Below, in pieces: positions 1 through 8,676 of a DNA stretch of 64,000 nucleotides. Position 1 is the first letter of the stretch; every line of letters starts with the position of its first letter. Where the stretch lies: positions 62,001 through 126,000 of the forward strand of contig JAECUM010003217.1 in NCBI GenBank assembly GCA_016617855.1. The letters run 5' to 3'. The notes below the pieces were generated by a model, which did not search any database, was not told where the DNA came from, and saw nothing but the letters and a program-made list of their open reading frames with translations. This DNA comes from Megalonaias nervosa. Lineage: Eukaryota > Mollusca > Bivalvia > Unionida > Unionidae. Both the position numbers and the translations under genes were made by a program.

Positions 1-2
1 CG

Positions 3-922
3 TATGGAAAAGATGCCAAGAACACACATCTGGATGCTTGCATAGTATGGAAACCTGACACAGCAGGCGAGGACAAGTTTAACGACACAGGTCTGACAGC
101 AGCAGATGATCCTCACAGTGTGGGTTTTAACGACCGTCTAAAGAAAATCCTGCAAGGACGTAATTTAGAACTGATGGATAGTTTGCATTTGGACTTGTGA
201 TCGCAAGAAAAGTATTTGCTGAACGAGCTGGATATCAGCCTGAGACTGACTCGTACCAGTACCGTTTTCCATTTGATGACCAACGCCAACGAGTACAAAA
301 CCATCATCCAAGAAACCAGACTCTACGTGCGACGCCTGGAAGTGTTACCTAAAGTGGGAAACGACATTAGCTACACTTTGAAGAGAACCACCGCCAAGTA
401 TCTGATAATGACGCGTGGAAGTGATAAATTTCACCACTGCCGCTGGACTCCGATCCAAGATCGAAGATCATCTGTTCCAAGGGCAGTTATCCAAACGTTT
501 AATCATTGGTATCGTCAGCAACGAAACCCTCAACGTAGCCGTCACTGCCAATCTTTTCGAGTTTAAGCACTACAGAGTGTCCAAGATCGAATTCAGTCGC
601 GATGGCAAAACCTTGTGTACCAGACCCTTCGAACCTAAGTTTACCGAGAAGAATTACTTGAGATCGTACTTGTCCCTGTACGAAGCCACGGGACAGTTAG
701 GGACCAATACCGACCACGGCAAATTCGGACGACGATTATGCAGGACGCTACGCTTTGTGGGCTTTTGATTTCACTACATACCAAGGCAGCGACGAGGGAC
801 ATTTCCACTCTATAAAATCTGGTCAACTGCGTGTGGAACTTCAGTTTGCAGAAGCTCTAACCGAGGCGGTGAACATCATCTTGTTTTCCGAATTCGACAA
901 CACTCTAGAAGTCAACATTTGA
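3..922 (+). pseudogene. Polinton/adintovirus-like major capsid protein, C-terminal part (element A)
   Basis: The reading frame resembles the C-terminal half of the double-jelly-roll major capsid protein of Polinton/Maverick and adintovirus elements; metazoan copies are often annotated F54H12.2-like. Features seen are NELDISL, a LYVRRLEV strand, FQGQLSKRLIIG, an FEFKHY segment and a terminal SEFDNTLEVNI strand before TGA at 920-922. The 5' half lies outside the window. The copy is broken: in-frame TGA at 198-200, a frame change near 410-430 and another near 735-770. Downstream are small ORFs and a C5 protease, as expected for a Polinton structural block. It is unrelated in detail to the capsid gene of element B at 9889-11448. 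The capsid assignment is confident at family level; the lineage is uncertain. Confidence 0.82.
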
Positions 923-950
923 GAGAAGTCATTCTAGACTATCAGAAGTT

Positions 951-1088
951 ATGGAAGACTCTTATCCCTATTTGAATGGTGGAGCCTGTTTGGAAATGGA
1001 ATGGGAGGATATCTTGGAAACAGAACCAAATGACAAAGACGAAGAGATGATGGTAATGTCAGGATGGCCAGAACAAGAACAACATTAG
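951..1088 (+). CDS. small acidic ORF downstream of the capsid gene
   Basis: This is an intact 45-codon ORF beginning 28 nt after the capsid stop. The product is rich in Glu and Asp with an aromatic N-terminus (MEDSYPYLNGG). Its end overlaps the start of the next ORF (ATG at 1064) in another frame, the compact layout common in small dsDNA virus-like elements. I do not recognise a family. It could be a short late protein or simply the open part of a decayed gene. Confidence 0.4.
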   Translation: MEDSYPYLNGGACLEMEWEDILETEPNDKDEEMMVMSGWPEQEQH

Positions 1089-1387
1089 TCTCCTGCTTTG
1101 CCAAACACCTGGCAGAAACAATTACTGGCTTGACCAAGAAAGACTGCTATGGATGTCAAAACGATCATCCCAGTCAAATTTAACACGATAAATGTCTGAG
1201 TCAAGAAGAAGAATTGGACGAGTATCTGGATGACGCTTGGGGTCTCATCTCGGAAGAAGCAGTGTTGCATCAGTGGTATAAAGACTTGCGTGATCATTCC
1301 TTCTCTCCATTGACTGCTCTAGAGATCCAACTCATCGAATCTCTCTTGACCCAGAGTACGGAGAGGAAGCGAAGAGACCTTACTTGA
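1064..1387 (+). pseudogene. small Cys/His-motif protein between capsid and protease genes
   Basis: A frame of about 107 codons runs from ATG 1064 to TGA 1385-1387 with a single in-frame stop (TAA 1181-1183). Around the stop is a possible zinc-binding pattern: CYGC, then a histidine three residues on in HPSQ, then H and C a few residues later. The C-terminal part is acidic then basic (ends ERKRRDLT). It overlaps the preceding ORF and precedes the protease, so it belongs to the structural block of element A. One nonsense codon over about 320 nt is milder decay than in the capsid. Function is unknown; DNA or RNA binding would be a guess. Confidence 0.5.
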
Positions 1388-1464
1388 CAAAGATTTTCAA
1401 GCGAAAAGTCAGGATTGAATTGATGACTTATCATTACCTGTGAAACAAGAAAAAACAAAACAAA

Positions 1465-2012
1465 ATGGATACCTGGGAACTTCCTTTTGAAAAACAGTTC
1501 GTTCACCGCTTCTTGGAATCCTGTCGTGTGCGCTAACGATGATCTTCCTGATCGCAAACCTAAAGACCATCAAGCTTATATCATCAACACGGAAGACACT
1601 CATCTCCCAGGAACCCACTGGGCAGCCGTCTACTTTCTCCACGATGCTTGTGTGGAGTATTTTGATTCGTATGGAATGCGACATCATCGACTTTATGAGA
1701 AGAAATGCCCAGACGACACGATTCAATAATGTGAAATTACAAGGCACAGATTCCATGGTATGTGGACAATATTGTGTGTATTTTCTTCATCAACGCAGTC
1801 TTGGATATCCCTTAGAACATTTAGTGACTTATTTTTGATCGTGACTCTTCTAAAAATGATTGTAAAGTAGATAGATGGTTTTGTGACCATTATGGATATC
1901 TCTTGTCTTTAGGCAGGAAACGTAGTGTACATCAATGGCCAAATGACCTCCATCATTGGAAGTCTAACTTGACTTCACAACGTTCTCAACCTTGTCAAAA
2001 TATTTTTGTTTG
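1465..2012 (+). pseudogene. adenain-type (C5/Ulp1-like) cysteine protease, broken (element A)
   Basis: The family matures capsid proteins in adenoviruses, Polintons and adintoviruses. The catalytic motifs are visible in order but in different frames: GTHWAAVYF (His), YFDSYG (Asp), then SMVCGQYCVYF, where the last Cys of CGQYC is the expected nucleophile. The frame starts at ATG 1465 (MDTWELPFEKQFV), shifts near 1525, shifts again near 1725, and carries an in-frame TGA just after LVTYF at 1838-1841 before a Ser/His-rich tail ending at TGA near 2010-2012. Total length of about 180 codons fits the family. The active-site residues survive although the frame does not. Position behind the capsid gene supports the call. 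Confidence 0.85.
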
Positions 2013-2190
2013 AAGAAAAAATGTGTTGATGTTATATTATTTGTTGGTTGTTTGTTGGTTGAATAAAAATGTTACCAATAATTATTGTCTGTGGTTTGTT
2101 TTAAAAAAATTTTATCACTATATATGCTCTATGACTTCTCTCTATTCTTGTACATTAGATGAATCAAACACCGTATGGATGTTTTCTATA

Positions 2191-2217
2191 GCGTCCGCGC
2201 TTGAGACATATAAACCG
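2191..2217 (+). promoter_or_regulatory. core promoter of cassette 1: CGTCCGCGCTT box plus TATA box
   Basis: CGTCCGCGCTT at 2192-2202 is followed five bases later by ATATAAA at 2208-2214, about 50 nt before the ATG at 2264. The same box with the same spacing occurs at 4096-4118, and a weaker copy (GTCCGTGC) at 2891-2898. The TATA spacing suits a transcription start about 20-25 nt before the ATG. The promoter role is inferred. Confidence 0.6.
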
Positions 2218-2263
2218 AACCAGTCTCCAGTCTGACGATCCATTGTTGACTCAACTCGTGAAG

Positions 2264-2461
2264 ATGTCTTCCAAACTAGCTAAACTAAATGAACCCCACA
2301 TCTATTTACACCGTGTCAGGCAAAACCTGATGCCAAAGCTCGAAGAGATAGAAAATGTCAGGATGTTGAAAGTTGCACAAGACCTGATAGAAGAGGTCTT
2401 CAGAGAAGAAATGAAAAAGGAGCAAGAAGAGTGGACCGAGAAGTACAGACATCAGAAGTAG
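2264..2461 (+). CDS. cassette 1 small coiled-coil protein (element A)
   Basis: This is a 65-residue intact ORF. An upstream TTG-initiated extension to 2201 overlaps the promoter, so ATG 2264 is preferred. It begins MSSKLAKLNE and is mostly charged helix, ending in a Lys/Glu-rich segment likely to form a coiled coil. No family is recognised. The neighbouring cassette begins MSRIAKLLEL and also runs into Glu/Lys-rich helix, suggesting divergent paralogs. About 190 nt after its stop lies a histone-type stem-loop, with Gln-rich potential coding in the intervening sequence, so the ORF may originally have been longer. No conventional AATAAA lies between stop and stem-loop. Confidence 0.5.
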   Translation: MSSKLAKLNEPHIYLHRVRQNLMPKLEEIENVRMLKVAQDLIEEVFREEMKKEQEEWTEKYRHQK

Positions 2462-2650
2462 CAACAGCAGCAGCAGCTGCAACAACAACGGCAGAAGCCA
2501 GAAAGAGGCCTTGTCGACTGTAGAGTGGACACCAAGGAGTTCTTATTCTCCTTCCGAAGAAGCAGACAGTATCCCGTGGGAAAGCCTGCAGCCAGACGGG
2601 GGACAAAATCTCAGACGTTAAGGGAAATTGCCCAAAGTCTTGAACAAAAC

Positions 2651-2687
2651 AGCCCTTTTCAGGGCTATCCCAAAAATCTAGAAAAGA
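2651..2687 (+). terminator. histone-mRNA-type 3' processing signal 1 (stem-loop plus purine element)
   Basis: AGCCCTTTTCAGGGCT (2651-2666) forms a 6-bp stem with a TTTC loop, matching the metazoan replication-dependent histone stem-loop bound by SLBP. It is preceded by an A-rich flank (GAACAAAAC). Thirteen bases after the stem, TAGAAAAGA (2679-2687) resembles the histone downstream element that pairs with U7 snRNA. Signals 2 and 3 in the window repeat the arrangement. Confidence 0.75.
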
Positions 2688-2741
2688 CATACTTCTCAAT
2701 TGCCAAAATTTGTCTGCATTTATGTGCTGGTCTGTAGTTGT

Positions 2742-2890
2742 GATTGTAAGTCAAAAGATAGAAGTGTGCCTATAAACACTTTGTTTCCCTAACATATAAG
2801 AGTAGTGTGTGTTTTTGTTTATGGGTTGTATGTATGTGTGGTAATAAAGTGTGTTTGTAGGCAAAAGGTGAGCGTGAGTGTTTCTTTTAG
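2742..2890. other. spacer between cassettes 1 and 2
   Basis: GT-rich spacer without an ORF. It holds CTATAAACACT, a word seen twice more in element A at 3716-3726 and 3881-3891, then TATAAGAG at about 2796 and an AATAAAGTG at about 2843 that could serve as a fallback poly(A) signal. Confidence 0.35.
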
Positions 2891-2910
2891 GTCCGTGCGA
2901 TCCATAATTT
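2891..2910 (+). promoter_or_regulatory. weak cassette 2 promoter-like box
   Basis: GTCCGTGC at 2891-2898 matches the core of the CGTCCGYGCTT box seen at 2192 and 4096. The following CATAATTT is a poor TATA element, and the ATG at 2987 is about 90 nt downstream, farther than in cassette 1. Recognised only by comparison. Confidence 0.3.
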
Positions 2911-2986
2911 GGTTGTGGTGTGGGTATTGTTAATTTTTGTGTAAGGGGGTGTTTTTACCCATCTTTGACGTATCAACTTCAACAAA

Positions 2987-3520
2987 ATGAGTAGGATTGC
3001 CAAACTGTTAGAACTCTAGATGCACCTGGAATATGCTCGGCGCCTCCTAGACGAGCTAGCCATGGTGGCTATTGCAGAGGAAGCCAGGATCGAAGAGGAG
3101 GAGGAAGAAAAGAAGAAAGAAGAGGAGAAGCAAAAGAAAAAAAGGATCCTGTTTCACCTCATCCTGAGACAGGCTTGTGAGGTCACACCTACAGTGAGGA
3201 CACTGCCACTACCACCACCACCACCACCAAAACGTCAAGCACAACAACCATCTAGATCCGCTGTCCCCAGATAGAATACTGGGAGCAGGAGTTGGAGAGA
3301 CAGCGACAAGAGTGGGATCCTCAGCGCCAGCGACAACATCCGCAGGCACACCGTAGAGTCGTGAGGGAAAGAGCCTTCAGGATCCCTCAAAGTGAGAATT
3401 GGGATGATGAGGCAACTCATCAACCATCTGCACTCCCAACGACAACAGTCAATTGGAAACAGTATTGGAGTCGGCACTGCGTGAATGGGACCAGACCTGG
3501 GAGATGTCATCATTAAAGAG
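2987..3520 (+). pseudogene. cassette 2 coiled-coil/Pro-Gln-rich protein (element A)
   Basis: The frame opens at ATG 2987 as MSRIAKLLEL and meets TAG at 3017-3019, then continues open to 3274: a helical segment, a dense Glu/Lys tract (EEEEEEKKKEEEKQKKK), then a proline run (LPLPPPPPPK) and a stop. A second frame from about 3280 to 3516 is rich in Gln/Arg (ELERQRQEW, then PQRQRQHPQ) and looks like the continuation after a frameshift. The N-terminus resembles cassette 1. A histone-type signal follows at 3545-3580. No known domain is recognised; low-complexity charged sequence limits any homology claim. The product may be a virion core or scaffold protein, but that is a guess. Confidence 0.45.
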
Positions 3521-3544
3521 TTGCATCTGGAGTTTTAAAAAACC

Positions 3545-3580
3545 AGCTCTTCTCAGCGCTAACAAGATCTCTAGAAAAGA
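3545..3580 (+). terminator. histone-mRNA-type 3' processing signal 2 (degenerate stem)
   Basis: AGCTCTTCTCAGCGCT (3545-3560) keeps the stem-loop layout with one mismatched pair and a TCTC loop. Twelve bases further is TAGAAAAGA (3572-3580), identical to the element at signal 1. The conserved spacing and identical downstream word argue that it is a decayed copy of the same signal. Confidence 0.6.
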
Positions 3581-3645
3581 GAAACGGATCAAGTTGCCAC
3601 AAATATTGTTTGCTGGTAGTGTGTGTCTGTGTGAATGTATTTGTC

Positions 3646-3892
3646 TTTCCCTTAATAAAAAACCCATGTCCCTACGCTAAAGAATGTTTGTTTTGTGTGA
3701 AAGTGGAGTAGTGTGACTATAAACACTAACTCCTTTGCTGCTGTGATAGTGTATGTGTGTGTGCATGCGCGTACGTGTGTGTGTGCGTGTGCGCACGTGT
3801 GTGTGTGTGGTTTCCCTTAACAAAACCCTTGTCCCTAAACTAAAGAATGTTTGTTTTGTGTGACAGTGGAGTAGTGTGACTATAAACACTCA
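3646..3892 (+). repeat. two direct repeats of about 82 bp carrying CTATAAACACT
   Basis: Copies at 3646-3726 and 3811-3891 share TTTCCCTTAA, GTCCCTA, CTAAAGAATG, TTTGTTTTGTGTGA and GAGTAGTGTGACTATAAACACT in the same order. They are separated by a GT/GC-alternating stretch (about 3749-3810) with purine-pyrimidine alternation that could adopt Z-DNA. Each copy has a TATAAA-like word near its end, so they could be duplicated promoters; no ORF follows. Confidence 0.7.
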
Positions 3893-4094
3893 TTTGCTGT
3901 GTGATTATAGGTAATGGTGTGTTTTTGTAAATAAAAACTTTCTTTCTCCACTATCTGTTGGTATGGAGTATTTTGGATTTTGTTGGTATTAATGTATTGG
4001 TTTGAATAAAAATTTATTTTAGGTTAGCATTCCACTCACTTATCAATTTTTAATATGTGGTATGTGTAGTTGGTGAGAGGGGTTTTTTTCCTTC

Positions 4095-4122
4095 ACGTCC
4101 GTGCTTAATGTATATAAAGCGT
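4095..4122 (+). promoter_or_regulatory. core promoter of cassette 3: CGTCCGTGCTT box plus TATA box
   Basis: CGTCCGTGCTT (4096-4106) precedes ATATAAA (4112-4118) at the spacing seen at 2192-2214, and the flanking bases also match (AGCG after the TATA box here, ACCG there). The coding sequence expected about 50 nt downstream is replaced by a LINE relic from about 4150, so this promoter has been separated from its gene. Confidence 0.55.
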
Positions 4123-4149
4123 AGCGTTCGTCATTCGCGCCATAATCCA

Positions 4150-6190
4150 TACAGGACGCTCAGATATTGAAATTTTCAATATTTATGACCCTGGGAGTAA
4201 CATTCCTACCTCAGTAAAGACCTACGAACAACTGACAAATAACCTTACAGACTACATCATATGTGGAGACTTTAACGCCCATAGCGATAGAAAGTTGGAG
4301 TAACCACGGGGATACAAAAGGAAAACTAATAGAAGAATGGGTCTTTAGCTCATACCTAGTCATTTTAAACGACGGAGCTTGTACAAGAATTAACCCGGAA
4401 AACGGCTCCTTAGCGGCTATAGACCTCACTACCTCTACGCACAAACTGGCTGAATTAGCCGACTGGGAAGTGGACCAAACCAGCACGTTAGAAAGTAATC
4501 ATTTTCCAATAATAATCACCCTGAACCTAACCGTCCCTATCACAAACTCGGCTAGGATTCCCAAATGGAAATTAGATAAGGCAGGCTGGTTAGCATTCAG
4601 GTTTACACTTGAAGACATAAATTTAGAACAACTTCAAGATGTGGACATTAATAAATACACCCAAAATATAATAGATGCACTCTCAGCAGCGGCTGCCTTA
4701 AGCATCTCCAAAACGGGAGGAGGCGATAACCACATATCGAAACAAACCTGTACTATGGTGGAACCAGGAGTGTAAACAAGCCCTTAAGGAAAAGAAAAAG
4801 GCCCTGAATAAGTTCAAACACACCGGCCTTTCCTCGGATTTTATCATCTACAAAAGCAAGGAACAAGCAGCCAAACTTACTATCCGCACCGCAAAGACTA
4901 ACACCTAGTAAGATTATTGCTCGTCTTTGGACTATAGAACCAATGCAAAACATGTATGGACCAGAATAAAGGCAATGAAAGGAAAAGCTACTCAACCTAT
5001 GCCTTATGTAACCGGAGCAATCTCCAATAGAATAAAGCCAACCTACTAGCAGAGCATTTTGCAGGGATGAGCGGTAATAAAAACCAATCTACCAGGTTCC
5101 AAAGCCATCGGAAACTTGTGGAAGAGAAATACCCCGAACTGTTCACCGATTTGGGAATTGATTCCAGTCCACTAAACATGGATTTTTACCATTTGTGAAT
5201 GGAGAACTGCCTTGAGAAAGGAAAGAAACAACCTCACCAGGAGAAGACAATCTAGGGTACGAGTTTTACAAGAACCTACCCGGAAACATGGAGACCATAA
5301 TGCTGGACCTAATCAACACTTCCTGGAAAACCGGAAAAATCCCTAACAAGTGGAAGCAAGCAATAGTTATCCCAATTACAAAAGCGGGAAAAGATCCTAC
5401 AGAATTAAGTTCCTATAGGCCAATCTCCCTCACAAACAATATATGCAAAGTGACGGAAACTATGATTAACAACAGGCTTAAACACCACCTAGAATAAATA
5501 AGCAATTCTCCAAAATTTAAAGCGGCTTCCGCAACAAAAGGTCCACTCTAGATCAATTATTCTGACTGAAATCGAGCATTAAACTAGCATTTAACGCTAG
5601 AAGAAACTCTCGACTTAGCAATGGCAGTAGGGACAGGTTAAAATTACTAAATATTATGCAATGCACATAGTAATAATCCATATTTACTACCTATATAACA
5701 AATCTAATAATAATACAATTAAGTGATAGGTAAACTATCCAGTTATTCATTATCATAGAGATTCGATACTTTTCAATACTAACAACTTCTGTCTTCTTTC
5801 ATCTATTTCTCATCTTTCAACACTAAGTGAAGTGGAGTAATATATACTATATATTCATTACATTAATATGGTCCATAAATATTAGAAATTATAAGGTGGC
5901 TCCATACCAGCCGTCAGGACTAGCCGCAATAATTGATAAATGAAAAGTCTAAATAATTAATGTAAGAACCCCAACATTAGAATTTTAAGGTGGTCAAAAA
6001 TCCAATGGCCATTAGGCCCCGCCGCACAATGCGGCACACAAATTATTCATAGAAATTAAGGTCCCAAATTAAATGTACAAGGTGACTAACATCCAAGTCA
6101 TCAGGTCCCTCGCACAAGGAGAAAAATAATTTACATAATTTTATAGAACCCCAAACTATCAAACGTTATAAATAAAAACCCAATCAAAAT
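4150..6190 (+). mobile_element. degenerate Jockey/I-type LINE relic
   Basis: A non-LTR retrotransposon lacking its 5' end. The endonuclease domain shows IICGDFNAHSDRKLE near 4250-4300, then LNDGACTRINPENGSL and a SNHFPIIITL motif near 4495-4530. After several frame breaks the reverse-transcriptase N-terminus appears at about 5288-5497 (PNKWKQAIVIPITKAGKDP, then SYRPISLTN) and a GFRNKRSTLDQL-like segment near 5520-5560. The YADD palm motif and 3' half of RT are absent. The AT-rich tail to about 6190 contains three loose repeats starting AAGGTG (about 5893, 5989, 6079) and may be 3' UTR. It interrupts cassette 3 of element A. Confidence 0.75.
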
Positions 6191-6350
6191 AAATTAGAAC
6201 TTAATGCCCACTTCAAAACAACAAAAACAAAAAACAATTCTTCCCTACCTTTTCACTACATTCAGCAGCACGGATACAATCTTTCAAAATTCTGCAAGAC
6301 GCTATTTATTTTTGGAAACTGGAATCTCAATTAGCTCTGGATGTTACAAA

Positions 6351-6607
6351 CGGGGCCCCGAGTGCCCGAGTAGTCTAAAGCGGTCACCGTTACGGATCAC
6401 TGCCATCTCACCTCTGTCTGCGTGGCTTCGAGTCTCGGATTCGGCCAATGTGGGTATGTGAGAAAGCTTGCCAGTAGCTTCTCGTGGGTCGGTGGTTCTT
6501 TCCGGGGTTTTCCCGGGTTCTTCCTCCATTTATAATGGCCGCCATGTATAGCCTATCTTGTGCTGAAAAATGGCGTTAAACCCTACAACAACAACAACAA
6601 CAACAAC
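6351..6607 (+). mobile_element. tRNA-derived SINE with (CAA)n tail, copy 1
   Basis: The head is tRNA-like (box A around CCGAGTAGTCTAAAGC, box B around GCTTCGAGTCTCG), followed by a conserved body (GTCGGTGGTTCTTTCCGGGG) and an (ACA)n tail. It is flanked by perfect 10-bp duplications ATGTTACAAA at 6341-6350 and 6608-6617. A second copy lies at 39999-40256. Body and head are nearly co-linear between copies. Confidence 0.9.
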
Positions 6608-6617
6608 ATGTTACAAA

Positions 6618-6961
6618 TGGCTCCCCTCTTAACTATATCCCTACCATCCTACCCTCGTCCGGACATTCAATCATACTGTGCCATGCACGCATTAAACCTA
6701 CTACCCTGATGAGCGTGTCAGCATGGTACCGGGGTGACTCTATAAGTGGAGTATAATTCTTCAATAAGCGAAGCAATGGAGGCAGACTTTCTAACGATGA
6801 GCATGGATGCATTTAATCCAGCTCGTCTTTGTCCCGTGGGACTTTAATGTCCCGAAATCGGACACAAGTAGCACACTGTGTACATTACTGCGTTGGGGGA
6901 TGTAGTGAAGAAGATAAGGAACTTGTGGAAAAGAAGAAGAAGAAGAAGAAGAAACCCCAAA
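6618..6961 (+). pseudogene. remnant of cassette 3 with Lys-rich end (element A)
   Basis: Sequence between the SINE and the third histone-type signal. A CTATAAG word lies at about 6740. ATG 6777 starts a 23-residue ORF (MEADFLTMSMDAFNP...) ending at TAA; an overlapping frame from about 6829 ends in EEDKELVEKKKKKKKKPQ right before the stem-loop. A basic tail close to the 3' signal is consistent with a core or DNA-binding protein, but no family is recognised and the 5' portion has been separated by the LINE and SINE insertions. Confidence 0.35.
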
Positions 6962-6997
6962 GGCCCTTTTCAGGGCCACTCAACTGTTTAGAAAAGA
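6962..6997 (+). terminator. histone-mRNA-type 3' processing signal 3 (perfect)
   Basis: GGCCCTTTTCAGGGCC (6962-6977) is a perfect 6-bp stem with TTTC loop, preceded by CCCCAAA and followed by ACTCAA, the canonical flanks of metazoan histone stem-loops. TAGAAAAGA at 6989-6997 lies 12 nt after the stem, in histone-downstream-element position. This is the best of the three copies. Confidence 0.85.
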
Positions 6998-7079
6998 TGC
7001 CTATTCTCTCTTGCATACAATTTTTTTTTGGTCAATTTTTTTGTGTAATAAATTTATGTCGATAAATCTATGTATGTCT

Positions 7080-7455
7080 ATGTCTCTAACCCTGTCACTA
7101 ACCATGTCTCTATTTGTCCCTAGAGCAGCGCCTATTCAGTTCAGCCCCTTGCAAAACTATTCCGCCCGAGTGAGGTCAGCCCCTTGCACCATTGTTACCA
7201 TTGTTTCCCAGGTGTCCAGTACCGTGACGTCACCCCTGTTCAATTCTTATTGTCCCTAGACAGGCCCAATACATTGTTGCTATACATTCCCTATGTTAAA
7301 TTCCCATTGACCCTATACAGACCCACCCATGTTAAAATGCCTTTTGTCCCTATAGTGCCTGGACCCTGTCTGTAATGCTAATTCCCCTTGTCTCTATAAA
7401 TCTTGTCGCTATAGGGCCGCGGCACTTTTTAACATGGAAGTCCCATAGTCCCTAT
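7080..7455 (+). repeat. pyrimidine-rich region with recurring TGTCCCTA words
   Basis: No gene is seen. TGTCCCTA or close variants recur irregularly near 7117, 7251, 7310, 7345, 7390 and 7447, and GTCCCTA also occurs twice in the repeats at 3646-3840. GCCCCTTGCA occurs twice near 7143 and 7179. The shared words tie this spacer to element A rather than element B. Composition changes sharply to AT-rich at about 7480. Confidence 0.4.
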
Positions 7456-7480
7456 TTCGCTACATTCTCTAACTTCACAT

Positions 7481-8636
7481 GAAATTAGGACTGCGTTGGG
7501 AAAATTATCAGAAAGATTAGAGGATATTGAAAAAGAACAAAAAGATATTGGTGAGAGAACGATAAAGTTTTTAGAAATTTATGAACAAAAACGAGTTTTT
7601 AGGAAAAAAAAAACAAATGAAAAAATATCAGATGGTGAATATCGTGAATTTCTGACAGAAAATGATATAAATGATATTGATAATATAAAAACTTGGTCGA
7701 AAGAAAGATATGATAAACTTAATAATGATTTAAATAAAATGATATTTTCTGGTAACGAGTCTAATGCTAAATTAGATGAAGCTATAAAACACGAGGAAAT
7801 GATACCACTATCTGTTAAAATTAGGCGAGGTATTATTGCTAATGTCTTTTATCAAACAGCTGAGGCTAATAGAACTAAAGGGTTTGGTAAGAGTTGGACT
7901 TTTTTAAGGAAATTCAAAATAAATGATGAAAATCGAGTGAAAGAATATAGAAAAGAAGAAGCTGGGATACCAAAAGGCATAACATTTTTAGAAGAGATTG
8001 AACAGCCACTAGTTATATCCCCAGGAAAAATAAAAACTTCCGAGGAAACTGAAAGAATGAAGCAAATTGAAGAAATAAAAGTAATGGTAAAAGAGAAAAT
8101 AGAAGATTCAGATTATGATACTTTTATGAAAGAAAATATTATTAAAGATGTTGATAATATTGATAAATTAAAACAAAATGAATATGATACTTTAATTGTT
8201 ATATTGGATAAAAAAAATTAAAGATGGTAAACAAGCTTTAGATGAAACTGATAAAGCTGAAGAAAAAGATTTCACAAAATTTTACAAAAGCTCCCGAGAT
8301 GGTGTTATTGCCGGTGTTTTTAAAAATACTGCAGTAAAATTTAGAACTGGAAAATTTAGAACTGAAGGACGAAGTTTTAAAAATGTATTTGATGGTTATG
8401 ATAAACATCGTTTAGATAAAGCTAAAGAAAAAACTGGAACTGGGGTAAAAATATTTGCATTAGTAACCGAAATGATAAGCAGATTAATGCTGCTGATATC
8501 ATCAAAGGAAGCTGGGAATGTTGGCGCTGAAATTGACAATGAAGTTATTGATATACTTAATCATTTAAGATCGGAAAATTTATTAACATCTGATGAATAC
8601 AAAACTTTACACACCGATTTAATCGCGACGACCTAA
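7481..8636 (+). pseudogene. unknown protein with two tandem domain copies (element B)
   Basis: About 385 codons with one frame break in an A-rich tract near 8210. There is no ATG at the start; the frame is open upstream of TTG 7496 and composition changes there, so the 5' end seems truncated. The product is Lys/Glu-rich and helical. Internally, a unit containing RRGIIANVFYQTAE, then WTFLRKF, recurs as RDGVIAGVFKNTAV, then RSFKNVF; a unit containing DGEYREFLTENDINDIDNI recurs as DSDYDTFMKENIIKDVDNI and, weakly, near the C-terminus. The repeat period is about 140 residues. I recognise no family; position ahead of the capsid genes suggests a late or virion-associated role. Confidence 0.5.
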
Positions 8637-8676
8637 ACTTGTAAATGTCAATTTTATAAAAATATAATAAATAGCA

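Noticed and set aside
2400..2699. Minus-strand ORF opposite cassette 1, rich in Ala and Val
   Set aside because: Shadow of the CAG/CAA-rich sense strand; the promoter and 3' signal are on the plus strand.
3677..3889. Minus-strand ORF with Thr-His repeats
   Set aside because: It is the antisense translation of a GT/GC alternating repeat.
5600..6190. CRISPR-like spacing of AAGGTG repeats
   Set aside because: Only three loose copies with unequal spacing, in LINE-tail sequence of an animal genome.
6901..6960. A histone gene ending at the third stem-loop
   Set aside because: The preceding frames (EEDKELVEKKKK...) do not match any core or linker histone C-terminus, and the sequence sits in an element with the same signal after non-histone ORFs.
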